Part shown: positions 40,797-53,240 of the stretch, in pieces
How the letters are laid out: each line of letters opens with the position of its first letter
How positions within the stretch are numbered: the stretch's first letter is position 1
Source: Sciurus carolinensis
Taxonomy: Eukaryota; Chordata; Mammalia; Rodentia; Sciuridae
NCBI RefSeq assembly: GCF_902686445.1
Contig: NC_062232.1
Span: 74,913,440-74,977,439, forward strand
DNA length: 64,000 nucleotides
Direction: 5' to 3'
Notes under the pieces: model-generated
Seen by the model: only the letters and a program-made list of their open reading frames with translations
Databases searched by the model: none
What the model was told of the DNA's origin: nothing
Translations under genes and position numbers: made by a program

Positions 40797-43700
40797 GCCT
40801 TTTTCTTTTTTTTATTATTGTAAAAAAATGGAATACATGTTGTTTCTCTGTTTGTACATGGAGGCAAGGCATACCATTTGTGTAATCATACATTTACATA
40901 GGGTAATGGTGTTTGATTCATTCTATTATTTTTTCCCTTGCCCCCCACCCCTCCCATCCCTCTTTTCCCTCTATACTGTCCTTCCTTCCTCCATTCTTGC
41001 CCCCTCCTTATCCCTAACCCTAAACCTAACCGTAACACTAACGCTAACCCCTCCCACTCCCGATTATATGTCCTCATCCGCTTATCAGCGAGATCATTTG
41101 TCCTTTAGTTTTTTGATATTGGCTTATCTCACTTAGCATGATATTCTCCAATTTCATCCATTTGCCTGCAAATGCCATAATTTTATCATTCTTCATGGCA
41201 GAGTAATATTCCATTGTGTATATATATGCCGCCGTTTTTTTATCAATTCATCATTTGAAGGATATCTAGGTTGGTTCCACAATCTGGCTATGGTGAATTG
41301 AGCAGCTATGAACATTGATTGATGTGGCTGTATCTCTGTAGTATGCTGATTTTAAGTCCTTTGGGTATAGGCCAAGGAGTGGGATACCTGGGTCAAATTG
41401 TGGTTCCACTCCAAGCTTTCTGAGGAATCTCCATACTGCTTTCCAGAGTGGCCACACTAATTTGCAACCCCACCAGCAATGTATGAGTGTTCCTTTTTCC
41501 CCACATCCTCGCCAACACCTATTGTTGCTTGTGTTCTTGATAATCGCTATTCTAATTGGGGTGAGATGGAATCTTAGTGTAGTTTTAATTTGCATTTCTC
41601 TTATTACTAGAGATGTTGAACATTTTTTCATATATCTGTTGATTGCTTATACATCTTCTGTGAAGTGTCTGTCCATTTCCTTAGCCCATTTGTTGAGTGG
41701 ATTATTTGTATTCTTCTTGTAGAGTTATTTGAGTTCTTTATATATTCTGGAAATTAGTGCTCTATCTGAAGTACGAGTGGCAAAGATATTCTCCCACTCT
41801 GTAGGCTCTCTCTTCACATTACTGATAGTTTCCTTTCTGAGACAAAGCTTTTTAGTTTTGAATCTATCCCAGTTGTTGATTCTTGCTTTTATTTCTTGTG
41901 CTATGGGAGTCCTGTTAAGGAAGTCTGATCCTAAGCCAACAAGGTGAAGATTTGGACGTACTTTTTCTTCTATAAGATGCAGGGTCTCTGGTCTGATTCC
42001 GAAGTCCTTGATCCATTTTCAGTTGAGTTTTGTGCAGCGTGAGAAATAGGGGTTTAATTTCATTCTGTTGCATATGGTTTTCCAGTTTTCCCAGCACCAT
42101 TGGTTGAAGAGGATATCATTTCTCCATTGCATTTTTATGGCCCCTTTGTCTAGTATGAGAAAATTGTATTTATTTGGGTTTGTGTCCATGTCCTCTATTC
42201 TGTACCATTGATCTACCTGTCTGTTTTGGTACCAATACCATGCCGTTTTTGTTACTATTGCTTTGTAATAGAGTTGAAGTTCTGATATTACGATACCCCC
42301 TGCTTCGCTCTTTCTACTGAGGATTGCTTTAGCTATTCTGGGTTTTTTATGCTTCCGGATGAATTTCATAACTGTTTGCTCTATTTCTGTAAGGTACATC
42401 ATTGGGATTTTAATTGTAATTGCATTGAATCTGTATAGCACTTTAGGCAGTATGGCCATTTTGACAATATTAATTCTGCCTATCCAAGAACATGGGAGAC
42501 CTTTCCATCTTCTAAGGTTTTCTTTAATTTCTGTCTTAAGTGTTCTGTAGTTCTCATTGTAGAGGTCTTTCACCTCTTTTGTGAGATTTATTCCCAAGTA
42601 TTTTATTTTTTTCGGTGCTATTTTGAATGGGGTAGTTTTCCTAATTTCTCTTTCTGAAGATTCATCACTTATGTATAGAAATGCATTGGATTTATGAGCA
42701 TTGATCTTGTGACCTGCTACTTTACTGAATTCACTTATGAGTTCTAAAAGTTTTCTGGTGGAATATCCAGGTCCCTCTAAATGTATAATCATGTCATCAG
42801 TGAACAGGGATAGATTGAGCTCTCTTTTCCTATTTGTATTTCTTTAATTTCTTTGGTTTGTCTGATTGCTCTGGCTAGAGTTTCAAGGACGATGTTGAAT
42901 AGAAGTGGTGAAAGAGGGCATCCCTGCCTTGTTCCAGTTTTTAGGGGGAATGCTTTCAGTTTTTCATGCTTTAGAATGATATTGGCCATGGCCTTAGCAT
43001 AGATGGCTTACAATGTTAAGGAATGTTCCCACTACCCCATTTTTTTCTAGTGTTTTGAGCATGAAGGGATGCTGTATTTTATCGAGTGCTTTTTCTGTAT
43101 CTATTGAAATAATCATGTGATTCTTAACTTTAAGTCTGTTGATATGGTGAATGACATTTATTGATTTCTGAATGGTGAACCAACCTTGCATCCCTGGGAT
43201 AAAACCCACTTGATCGTGGTGCACTATCTTTTTAATATATTTTTGTATGCGATTTGCTAAGATTTTGTTGAGAATTTTTGTGACGAAGGTCATTAAGGAT
43301 AATGGTCTGAAATTTTCTTTCCTAGATGTCTCTGTCTGATTTAGGTATCAGGGTGATATTTGCTTCATAGAATGAGTTTGGGAGGGTTCCCTGCTCTTCT
43401 ACTTCATGGAATACTTTGAGGAGTATTGGAATGAGCTCTTCTTTAAAGGTTTTGTAGAACTCGGCTGAGAACCCATCTGGTCCCGGACGTTTCATTGTTG
43501 GTAGGCTTTTGATGACCTCTTCTATTTCATTGCTTGAAATTGATTTATTTCGGTTGTATATATCCTCCTTGTTCAGTTTACGTAATTCATATGTCTCTAG
43601 AAACTTGTTGATGTCTTCGAGGTTTTCTGTTTTGTTGGAGTATAGATTTTCATAATAGCTTCTAATTATATTTTGTATTTCACTCATGTCTGTTATGATA

Positions 43701-44970
43701 TTTCCTTGTTCATTCCAAATTTTAGTAATTTGAGTTTTCTCCCTCTTTCTCTTTGTTAGTGTGGCTAAGGGTTTATCACCTTTGTTTATTTTTTCAAAGA
43801 ACCAACTATTTATTTTGTTAATTTTTCCGATTGTTTCTTTTGTTTCAATTTCGTTGATTTTGGCTCTGGTTTTAACTATTTCCTGTCTTCTACTACTTTT
43901 GGTGTTGGTCTTCTCTTCTTTTTCTAGGGCTTTGAGTTGTGGTGTTAAGTCATTTATTTGTTGATTTCTACTTCTTTTGTTGAATGCGTCCCATGAGATA
44001 AATCTTCCTCTAAGTACTGCTTTCATAGTGTCCCAGAGATTTTGATATGATGTCTTTGTTCTCGTTTCCTTCTAAGAATTTTTTTATTTCCCTCCTGATG
44101 TCTTCTGTTATCCATTCATCATATAATATCGTATTATTTAATCTCCAGGTATTGGAGAAGTTTCTGTTTTTTATTCTGTCATTTATTTCTATTTTCAATT
44201 CATTATGATCTGATAGAATACAAGGTAGTATCTCTATCTTTTTTTATTTGCTAACATTAGCTTTGTGGCATAAAATATGGTCTATTTTAGTGAAGGATCC
44301 ATGTGCTACTGAGAAGAAAGTGTATTCATTCTTTGTTGGATGGTATATTCTATATAGGTCTGCTAAGTCTAAATTGTTGATTGTGTTATTGAGATCTATG
44401 GTTTCTTTATTCAATTTTTGTTTGGAGGATCTATCCAGTGGTGAGAGAGGTGTGTTAAAATCGCCTAATATTATTGTTTTGTGGTCTATTTGATTTCTAG
44501 AATTAAGAAGGATTTGTTTGACGTATGTGGGTGAGCCAATGTTCGGGGCATAGATATTCATGATTGTTATGTCTTGCTGATTTGTGCTTCCCTTAAGCAG
44601 TATGAAATGTCCTTCTTTATCCCTTCTGACTAGTTTTGGCTTGAAGTCCACTTTATCTGAAATGAGGATGAATACTCCAGCTTTTTTGCTGAGTCCATGG
44701 GCATGGTATATTTTTCCCCACCCTTTCACCTTTAGTCTATGGGTATCTCTTTCTATGAGATGAGTCTCTTGCAGGCAGCATATTGTTGGATTTTTCTTTT
44801 TAATCCAATCTGCCAGTCTATTTCTTTTGATTGATGAGTTCAGGCCATTAATATTCAGTGTTATTATTGTGATATGATATATATTCCCAGTCATTTGACT
44901 CATTTTTGTTTTTTGACATGATTTGGTTTCTCCTTTATTTGACTATTCTTTTAGGCTAGTTCCTTTTTTT
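40797..44970 (-). mobile_element. L1 element, 5'-truncated, with most of ORF2 and the 3' UTR (minus)
   Basis: About 4.2 kb of L1 in minus orientation. The 3' end at about 40797 carries a T-rich tail in reverse, then a C-rich 3' UTR (40930-41060, with a telomere-like tract), ORF2 (41266-44903) and a short inter-ORF segment to about 44970, where the element stops just short of ORF1. The sequence is much better preserved than the old L1s nearby. I could not find a convincing TSD. Confidence 0.92.
41266..44903 (-). pseudogene. L1 ORF2 (endonuclease/reverse transcriptase), frameshifted
   Basis: Starts at ATG 44903 (MSQMTGNIYHITIITLNING). The first 219 residues are the apurinic-type endonuclease, with NINGLN at 17-22, LQETH near 45-49, YAPN, GDFNT and the KIDHIL block near the end. 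After a stop at 44244 the gene continues in shifted frames: 44198-44010, 44026-43322 (linker and RT start, LIPKSDRDI), 43293-42994 ([11 protein letters not shown]), 42989-42789 ([16 protein letters not shown]) and 42792-42019 ([20 protein letters not shown] onward). The C-terminal cysteine-rich part lies at 41631-41266 ([18 protein letters not shown]). The active-site box at 42793-42804 reads FTDD where L1s usually have FADD. At least five frame breaks, so not functional. Confidence 0.9.
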
Positions 44971-45190
44971 CAATTTCAGAATACAAATGCAAGTAATGTC
45001 TTTGTAAGAAAACTGAAACACAATAACTTTAGCATGATAATTTTTGTAACTGCCATTGTCTCTTCATCAAATATTTCTGCACTTTTTCAAACAAACCCAT
45101 AGTATGAAATGATAAAGAAAATTAACAGTTGGATTTTATGTACCTTTCAGTTTAGTATTGGATAATTTATGAATTTGAAAATATTTTACA
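44971..45190. other. Short AT-rich intronic stretch
   Basis: Nothing recognised between the L1 end and the next SINE. Confidence 0.5.
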
Positions 45191-45286
45191 GGACTCAAAT
45201 ATAGCTCAGTGGTAGAGTGCTTGCCTAGCACATGCAAGGCCTTGGGTTTTATCCCCACCATCACAAAATAGCTAAATAAATAAAAC
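45191..45286 (+). mobile_element. ID SINE
   Basis: ATATAGCTCAGTGGTAGAGTG (A-box side), TTGCCTAGCACATGCAAGG and TTGGGTTTTATCCCCACC (B-box side), then an AAATAGCTAAATAAATAAAA tail. Confidence 0.9.
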
Positions 45287-45759
45287 TTACTGTCTTGTTA
45301 TACAAAATATGTCACAGAAAATTGAATAATATCCATGGAGTTATGTTAGGTTGAGATAATTAAGCAGTCTTTTTTTTTTTTTTTTTTAATTCCTGGATGT
45401 AATTTCTACTGTCATCCAACACTACTTTTAAAGGGGGGGGGGCAAAACAATCTTTTTCTTGACTCTCAGTAACACAACCATTGTAAGTTTGAGTAAATGT
45501 GTTCATTTGTCAAGGTCTTAATAACTTAATCATATACAGAGTACTACACTTGTCAGTTAATTCGAAATGCTACCACAAATGAACTTCTCATAATTTGATG
45601 GCTCTTGATGCCACAAGCTATGTATTCATGTACGTATATTTTTAAATTGAAATGTATCTTGGAGCAATTATGGACAGTTTGCTTCATTGTGTGAGAATTT
45701 AGCTTTATTCATCATTTTATTCTAATGTGATCCTAGATAATTAATATTAAGAATTTGCC
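45287..45759. other. AT-rich intronic sequence with poly-T and poly-G runs
   Basis: A T run of about 18 (45370-45387) and a G10-type run near 45433 are the only notable items. Confidence 0.55.
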
Positions 45760-46137
45760 TGTGTTAGCTTTCTATTTCTATAAAAATATAACTGAGACAA
45801 TCAACTTATCCCAGACATGGAGGTTTCAGTTCATGGTTGGTGGGCTCTATTACTTTTGGATCTGTAGTGAAGCAGTGTATCATGGTGGTGAGCCTGCACC
45901 ATAGTAAAAGTATTCACTTAATGACCAGAATGAAAAAAAAAAAAGAAAAGAAAACAGAAAAGAAAGAGAAAGAGATCTGGGTTCTATAATCCCCTTTGAG
46001 AACATACCCCGAGGACCTGAAACTTCCCACTGAGCCCCACCTATTAAAGCTTCCACTACTTCCCAACAACACCAAGCTGGAGACCAAGACTTTAACATAT
46101 GGGCAATTGGCGGACATTGCAGATCCAAACTACAGCA
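45760..46137 (-). mobile_element. MaLR LTR, minus orientation
   Basis: Starts TGTGTTAGCTTTC and ends CAAACTACAGCA. It contains TAATCCCCTTTGAGAACATA and CACTACTTCCCAACAACACC, closely parallel to the outer LTRs of the MaLR at the window start, so probably the same LTR family. A polypurine insertion (A12, then AAAAGAAAAG) sits at 45930-45975. The 5-bp flanks do not match, so the TSD is unclear. Confidence 0.75.
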
Positions 46138-46305
46138 TATTTAAACCTAGTCTTTGTTAAGTTAAGTAACCTTAACTTAACCTTAATTTAACCTTTTTGT
46201 TATATAGGATTAAAACACTGGAAACTTTAACAACTGAACCTAAAATTGATTATGGAATCATAATAGTCTGGGGTAGAATGAGAATGGTACTTTATTAATA
46301 TAAAG

Positions 46306-48284
46306 TATTGGTGTCTTATGATTCTATACTTAGAGGATCCAAAAACCTCCTCCAGAAAACTTCTAGACCTCATCAATGAATTCAGTAAAATAGCAGGCTA
46401 TAAAATCAACACACATAAATCTAAAACATTTTTATATGCAAGCGACAAAACAGCTGAAAGGGAAATGAGGAAAACAACCCCATTTGCAATAGCCACAAAA
46501 AAAATAAAATACTTGGGAATCAATCTAACCGAAGAGGTAAAAGATCTCTACAATGAAAACTACAAAACACTGAAGAAAGAAATTAAGGAAGACCTTAGAA
46601 GATGGAAAGATCTCCCATGTTCTTGGATAGGCAGAATTAATATTGTCAAAATGGCCATACTACCAAAAGTGCTATACAGATTCAATGCAATTCCAATTAA
46701 AATCCCAATGATGTGCCTTACAGAAATAGAGCAAGCAATCATGAAATTCATCTGGAAGGATAAGAAACCCAGAATTGCTAAAGCAATCCTTAGCAGGAAG
46801 AATGAAACAGGGGGTATCGCAATACGAGAACTTCAACTATACTACAAAGCAATAGTAACAAAAATGGCATGGTATTGGTACCAAAATAGATAGGTAGACC
46901 AATGGTACAGAATAGAGGACATGGACACAAACCCAAATAAATACAGTTTTCTAATACTAGAAAAAGGTGCCAAAAATATGCAATGGCGAAGAGATAGCCT
47001 CTTCAACAAATGGTGCTGGGAAAACTGGAAAAACATATGCAACCGAATGAAACTAAACCCCTATCTCTCACCCTGCACAAAACTCAACTCACAGTGAATC
47101 AAGGACCTTGAAATCAGACGAGAGACCCTGCATCTTAAAGAAGAAAATGTACGTCCAAATCTTCACCTTGTTGGCTTAGGATCAGACTTCCTTAACAGGA
47201 CTCCCATAGCACAAGAAATAAAAGAAGAATCAATAGCTGGGATAGATTCAAACTAAATAGCTTTCTCTGAGCAAAGGAAACTATCAGCAATGCGAAGAGA
47301 GAGCCTACAGAGTGGCAGAATATCTTTGTCCCTCATACTTCAGATAGAGCACTAATTTCCAGAATATATAAAGAATTCAAAACCTCTACACGAAGAATAC
47401 AAACAACCCAGTCAACAAATGGGCTAAGGAAATGGACAGACACTTCACAGAAGAAGATCTACAAGCAATCAACAAACATATGGAAACATGTTCACCATCT
47501 TTAGTAATAAGAGAAATGCAAATCAAAACTACCCTAAGATTCCATCTCACCCCAATTAAAATGGCGATTATCAAGAATACAAGCAACAATAGGTGTTGGA
47601 GAGGATGTGGGGAAAACGGTACACTCATACATTGCTGGTGTGGCTGCAAATTAGTGCAGCCACTCTGGAAATCAGTGTGGAGATTCCTTAGAAAACTTGG
47701 AATGGACCTACCATTTGACCCAGCTATCCCACTCCTTGGCCTATACCCAAAGTACTTAAAATCAGCATACTACAGAGATACGGCCACATCAATGTTCATA
47801 GCTGCTCAATTCACAATAGCCAGTGTGTGGAACCAACCTAGATGCCCTTCAATTGATGAATGGATATAGTAACTGTGATATATATATATACAATGGAATA
47901 TTACTCCACCATAAAGAATGATAAAATTATGGCATTTGCAGGCAAATGGATGAAATTGGAGAATATCATGTTAAGTGAGATAAGCCAATCTCAAAAATCC
48001 AAAAGATGAATTATCTCACTGATAAGCGGATGATGACACATAATGGGGGGTGGAAGGAGGGCAAGAATGGAGGAAGGAGGGACTGTATAGAGGGAAAAGA
48101 GGGGTGGGATGTGTGGGGGGGAACTAAAATGGTAACGGAATGAATCAAACTTCATTACTCTATGTAAATGTATGAATATGCAAATGGTATGCTGTTACTA
48201 CATGTACAAACAGAAACAACATGTATCCCACTTGTTTACAATAAAAATAAATAAAAAAGAAAAAGAAAAAAATATTGGTGTCTT
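46306..48284 (+). mobile_element. 5'-truncated L1 with 12-bp TSD
   Basis: L1 3' portion from 46318 to the A-rich tail at about 48272, flanked by TATTGGTGTCTT at 46306-46317 and 48273-48284, a perfect 12-bp TSD. It contains the last part of ORF2 and a G-rich 3' UTR (48045-48125). The truncation point lies just after the RT active-site box (first residues MILYLEDPK). Sequence similar to the minus L1 at 40797-44970. The intact TSD marks it as one of the younger insertions here. Confidence 0.95.
46318..47869 (+). pseudogene. L1 ORF2 C-terminal part, broken
   Basis: 192 codons are open at 46318-46893 ([39 protein letters not shown], then YWYQNR before a stop). A decayed stretch follows, and then 47432-47869 is open with the cysteine-rich end ([18 protein letters not shown]) and the [20 protein letters not shown] block. 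It lacks the endonuclease and most of the RT because of 5' truncation and carries in-frame stops, so it is non-coding. Confidence 0.9.
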
Positions 48285-51184
48285 TATAACTATAATATAG
48301 CCAAATCTAATGATTCTTTCATAGTAAGGCACCAGCTGCCCTGATTTCCTGATATTCACCTATCCATGTAGGGTGAAAATTACTATCTTTGGTGATGATC
48401 ACTTTATTCAGTGTGTTCATAGCAAATCCCATTATACTGTAGAAATCTCATCTTATGATATTGATTTATAGTATATTCTTTTGCAACTCCAACTAGCTTA
48501 CTTCTGTAAACAAATTGAAGTTTTCAACATGAACAGATTATCCTTAACAATATTAGTGGAACTTCAAATGAAATTGCAAAATAAGAAGTTAAAATATAAA
48601 TTGAATGCTTAAATTCCTTTACTATCTATCTGTAGCACATTAAACCAAACTCTGTCATGTCAAATCATTAGATGAGTAATATATTTCTCAGTTATTGGAT
48701 TGGGAAAACCAAATGCTGAGCTCTTCAGAGCACTAAATTTTTTACTGAAATTAATATATTAGTTATAACCCAATATTTCTCTTAAAAATTACATTCATTC
48801 AGTCCTGCAATTGGAATCTACTGAAAGAAAAAGAAAGGGAGATCAAAGGTAAATTTGCAATAATATCTCATTTGCATAAGAGTTCATACAGATCATTTGG
48901 TGAAATTGAACATTCGCCAAATGATCTGTATGATATCTCTATCATGTGAAATTTGCTATCAGAGATTATCAGACACATTTAATAAAAACATTCTGTCTAG
49001 AAGTGCCTGTATAATGAACATTTAATTTTGCTTTGAGATAGCACTAAGGAAACTATCTACAAAATATGTATCTGTCCTCAAATTTATGGGAGTTAGAGAA
49101 TGATAGGTACATAAGCAGAGCACATTTAATCAGATTTTTGAATTTGATATCTGAATTGTGAAAGAGTGAGATTGCTCTCCTATTTCTGAAACCCATATTC
49201 TACATCAACCAATTAAGTAAATATGAGTTACTAGATAGTTTTCAAAAGCAATTAAAGTTCCAGTCAGTATAAACATTTAGAATAAGGAAAAGATTTATCC
49301 AAACAATTTAACAGCATGAAAGTGCATTTTCTTTGAGCCAAAACAGATGAATTATTGTGTGACAGTAATCTTTTTTCATTGTGCTAAAATATAGTCAATT
49401 TACTATCTTTTCTGCCTCATTCCTTCTTAACATTCAAAGATTATAACAGTTCACTTTTAAATGGTTTCCAAAGAGAGATATTGGGGTATTCTTCTCTGAA
49501 ACATTTTCTTTTTCAATATCTATTTTTATTACACAAGTATATATTCCATCTTCTTAGTGTACTCCAATGATGTGCATGTTGGGAGAATTTTTACTATCTT
49601 TTAAATCTTAAATTTTGTGTAAATTTACTCATCAATATAATAAAATGATCAACTATATGACTGCTTCACAATTTTCCTATAGAAACATCACTATAATATC
49701 CACGGGGTATTTTGGTACCTTGTGAGGATAATGTATTTTTGTAGGAGAAATATGCATTTCTTCAAGTTTAAATGTTATTAATAAGTTATAGAACCTTCAG
49801 AGAATGTTTTCTTAAATATAGTTAACTTGAACCCCATTAATTCACTATGCTTATTATTTTGAACTTGTACTGAGTTAATCTCTACTAGTTTCATAACTTC
49901 TCTTTGGGAAATAGTTTGTTAAGCTAATTTAATGGTGTCAGTAATATTAAGGGAGACTGTATAGTCCAGTAAAGAAAATATATTTCAAAGGATATTTTCG
50001 CAGCATTCACATTGAAATCCTTACAATGTCAATTACATTTCTGATTTTTTTAAAATTTGTTTAAACAAATTTGTTTAAAATTGATTTACTGGTGGTTGGT
50101 GAATTTTTATACACTTAGATACACAAATGTGAAGGTTATCTTAAAAAGGATTTCAATTAAAATACAGATTTTCATCCATATATTCTGAATTCTTTAGATT
50201 AAACACATTTAGATAATGAGGATTTTTACAAGTTGTGGATGTAAACATATGTTGAGGAAAATATCTCTTTTACCATTTTGGGTGTAAAATTTCAGTTAGT
50301 AGTACTGGACATATGAGTTAATCTTCTTGTAACTGTTGAATATGATTTATTCTTAAACACAAGTGTAACAATACCTATTATTTAAGGAAAAAAGAGCACG
50401 TAACATCAATAAACTTCAACTTTTTGTTACTAAAAATTTGCTGCCAAATTGACATAGACTATGCTTAATTAGTACTTATATGAATTTCTATTCATCGTGA
50501 ATAAGTTGTAGTTAAACGATAAAATGCAAGAGAAATTTTTGGTTGTTAATGTAAATTTTTGAGTGAAGTATAAATGTGCTAGATTATTCATATTTTACAA
50601 CAAAAAAATTTTTGTAGAATAATATTATAATGGTCTACCACATATTTTGGAAGAATTTTATGTGAAACATAATTTGTTCTTCAGAAAGATTATGTGTTAG
50701 CTAATTTCCAATATAACCAGAAAATCTGTTAAATTATTAAAACCATTATGATATGTTATATGCATGATGAAATATTATAAAACATCAATTTTTAGATTTC
50801 TTATTTTTCTTGAGTCATGCATTTGACACTCAATTCCCCAATTTTTTAAGAATTCTCTAATGTTGGTATAAATATTAACATTTAAACTCATTTCTTTGCA
50901 GCTTTATTATACTCTTTGTGGACTAAATTTATCTAGTAAGAAATTGCTGATATCCCTTGATAATGTATGTGCTTATAATGTATGTAAGCCCAAGTGATAG
51001 CAAGCAAATTCAAAAGATGTGTGTTTCCTAATAAATTAGCCTTGTAAAACTTGTTAGAAGTTTATTTAAGTATGTAGAAATCATTCTTCTGACAATAAAG
51101 AGACTATCAATAACTACCATTAAGAAACCAGAGAACAAATTGTGCAATGAAGACTAAATATTCATGTGGAAAACATAAAATGTT
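48285..51184. other. AT-rich intronic sequence with one striking hairpin
   Basis: About 2.9 kb without recognisable genes or transposons. A hairpin lies at 48884-48933 (separate entry). A perfect 20-bp palindrome centred on GTTTAAAC lies at 50053-50072. Confidence 0.55.
48884..48933. repeat. Inverted repeat (21-bp arms, 8-nt loop)
   Basis: Arms 48884-48904 and 48913-48933 pair at all 21 positions on a + strand transcript, 20 Watson-Crick pairs and one U-G (48901/48916). The loop is ATTGAACA. No flanking transposon recognised. Confidence 0.85.
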
Positions 51185-52345
51185 ACTATATACCATATAC
51201 AAAAATGAACTGAAAATAGAACTAAAACCTAAATGTAACAGTTAAAACTAGAACCTTTAAAATAAAATTTATGAGAAAAACTTCATGACGTTGGATTTGG
51301 CTTTGATTTCTTGGATATAACACCAAAAGCACCAACAATAAAAAATAAATAAGTTGGATTTCATTAAAATTAAAACTTTTATTCATGAAAGGCACTATAA
51401 ACAAAGTAAAAAGATTACCTTCAGAGTTGGAAAAATATTTGCAAACCATACATCTGATAAAGGATTGATATGTAGAATATATAAAGAGATTATACAACTC
51501 AACAATAAAAAGGAACAACCCAATGTAAAAAAGGGCAATGGACTTATAAAAACATTTCTTCAAAGAAGATATACAAATGGCCAAGAAATAGATGAAAAAG
51601 TGCTGTAAGTCACTAGTCCTTAGGGAAAAGCCAATCAAAACCACAGTGAAATGGCACTTCACATCAATTAGAATGGCTAAGGACAGAGAGAGAGAAAGAG
51701 AGAGAACAACAACAAAAAGCAAAACCAGAAATATGTTTTTTTCAAGACATGGAGACTTTGGAATGCTTGGGCATTAGTGATGGGAATATAAAATTGTGAG
51801 GCCACTGTAGAGATAAGGTGATTCCACAAAACATTAAATGTAGAATTACCACATAATCCACCAAATCCACATCTGTAAGTAAATCATAGAAGGAATGAAG
51901 TAAAAACACAGACTCAAATAGATTTCTACACCCAAGTTCACGGCAGCATTATTCATTGCAGCAAAAGATAAACATACCAGTAGATCTATCAATATCAATA
52001 CAAGTGTCAATAGATAGACAAAATGGTATATAAATGTAATGTAATATAAATCAAATTTAAATAGGAAGAAAATTTTGACACATGTAGCAATATGGATGAA
52101 CCTTCAATGCATTATGCCAAATGAAATAATCTACTCACAAATGAAAAATATTGTATTATTCCTCATATGAATAATTCAAGTTTATGGAGATATAGAGTAG
52201 AATGGTAGTTGCCACAATTTGGTGGAAGAAGTGAGTTAGTGTTGAATGGGGAAGATAAGTTCTGGAAATGGGCCATAATGACTGTTGCATAATCATGTAA
52301 ATATATTTAATGTACAACTGAAACTATACCTAAAACTGGCAATTC
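51185..52345 (+). mobile_element. Old L1 fragment, ORF2 3' end and 3' UTR
   Basis: Nucleotide pattern of an ancient L1: CTTCATGACGTTGGATTTGG, CACCAAAAGCACCAACAATA, AGAATATATAAAGAGATTAT, AACTCAACAATAAAAAGGAAC, AATGGCACTTCACATCAATT, AGCATTATTCATTGCAGCAA and TATGGATGAACCTTCAATGC, all in the expected order. Frames are destroyed. The 166-residue open frame on the opposite strand (51222-51722) is a shadow. Confidence 0.85.
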
Positions 52346-52740
52346 TTTGCTATACGTAGTTTAGAAAATTATAAGGAAAATACAATTTTCAAAATGGTGA
52401 CATGATTGTAAAAAAAATTATAATGAAAATAAAATTTCCAGAATGGTGGCATGATTAATTACATGGACCCTTTACCCAGCAAAATGATCATAATTGTTGA
52501 AAATTACTTTTTAAAAACAGCAATTTAAAGTTTCTGGAGATAGTCTTAAGAGTAAATGGAGAAGCACTTATCCAAGAAAATTGAATACTCTGCAAAAGAG
52601 GTGAAAACCTATGACATTTAAGCAATGATCCACAACTCTCCTCACATTTCAATCTGAGCAGAATTATTGAGGAACACAGGATTCCCATGAACTCCAAGAC
52701 CCAGGAATGGGTAGGCTTCTGGGTTTTTTTTAATCCTTCC
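52346..52740. other. Intronic sequence left of the gap, nothing recognised
   Basis: About 395 bp. It contains an imperfect local repeat: segments near 52389-52410 and 52436-52460 both read like AATGGTGRCATGATT. No L1 sequence is visible up to the gap edge. Confidence 0.5.
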
Positions 52741-53240
52741 NNNNNNNNNNNNNNNNNNNNNNNNNNNNNNNNNNNNNNNNNNNNNNNNNNNNNNNNNNNN
52801 NNNNNNNNNNNNNNNNNNNNNNNNNNNNNNNNNNNNNNNNNNNNNNNNNNNNNNNNNNNNNNNNNNNNNNNNNNNNNNNNNNNNNNNNNNNNNNNNNNNN
52901 NNNNNNNNNNNNNNNNNNNNNNNNNNNNNNNNNNNNNNNNNNNNNNNNNNNNNNNNNNNNNNNNNNNNNNNNNNNNNNNNNNNNNNNNNNNNNNNNNNNN
53001 NNNNNNNNNNNNNNNNNNNNNNNNNNNNNNNNNNNNNNNNNNNNNNNNNNNNNNNNNNNNNNNNNNNNNNNNNNNNNNNNNNNNNNNNNNNNNNNNNNNN
53101 NNNNNNNNNNNNNNNNNNNNNNNNNNNNNNNNNNNNNNNNNNNNNNNNNNNNNNNNNNNNNNNNNNNNNNNNNNNNNNNNNNNNNNNNNNNNNNNNNNNN
53201 NNNNNNNNNNNNNNNNNNNNNNNNNNNNNNNNNNNNNNNN
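52741..53240. other. Assembly gap (500 N)
   Basis: Exactly 500 undetermined bases. The round number suggests a placeholder length. The right edge lies inside L1 ORF1 (minus), so at least the rest of an L1 is expected in it. Open frames crossing it are meaningless. Confidence 0.98.

Noticed and set aside
40795..41136. 113-residue frame with a leucine/threonine repeat
   Set aside because: Translation of the telomere-like tract in an L1 3' UTR, antisense to the element.
50053..50072. Perfect 20-bp palindrome centred on GTTTAAAC
   Set aside because: No loop, pure A/T plus two G/C, no associated element; likely chance in AT-rich DNA.
51222..51722. 166-residue open frame on the minus strand
   Set aside because: Antisense shadow of an old L1 ORF2 that reads on the + strand.
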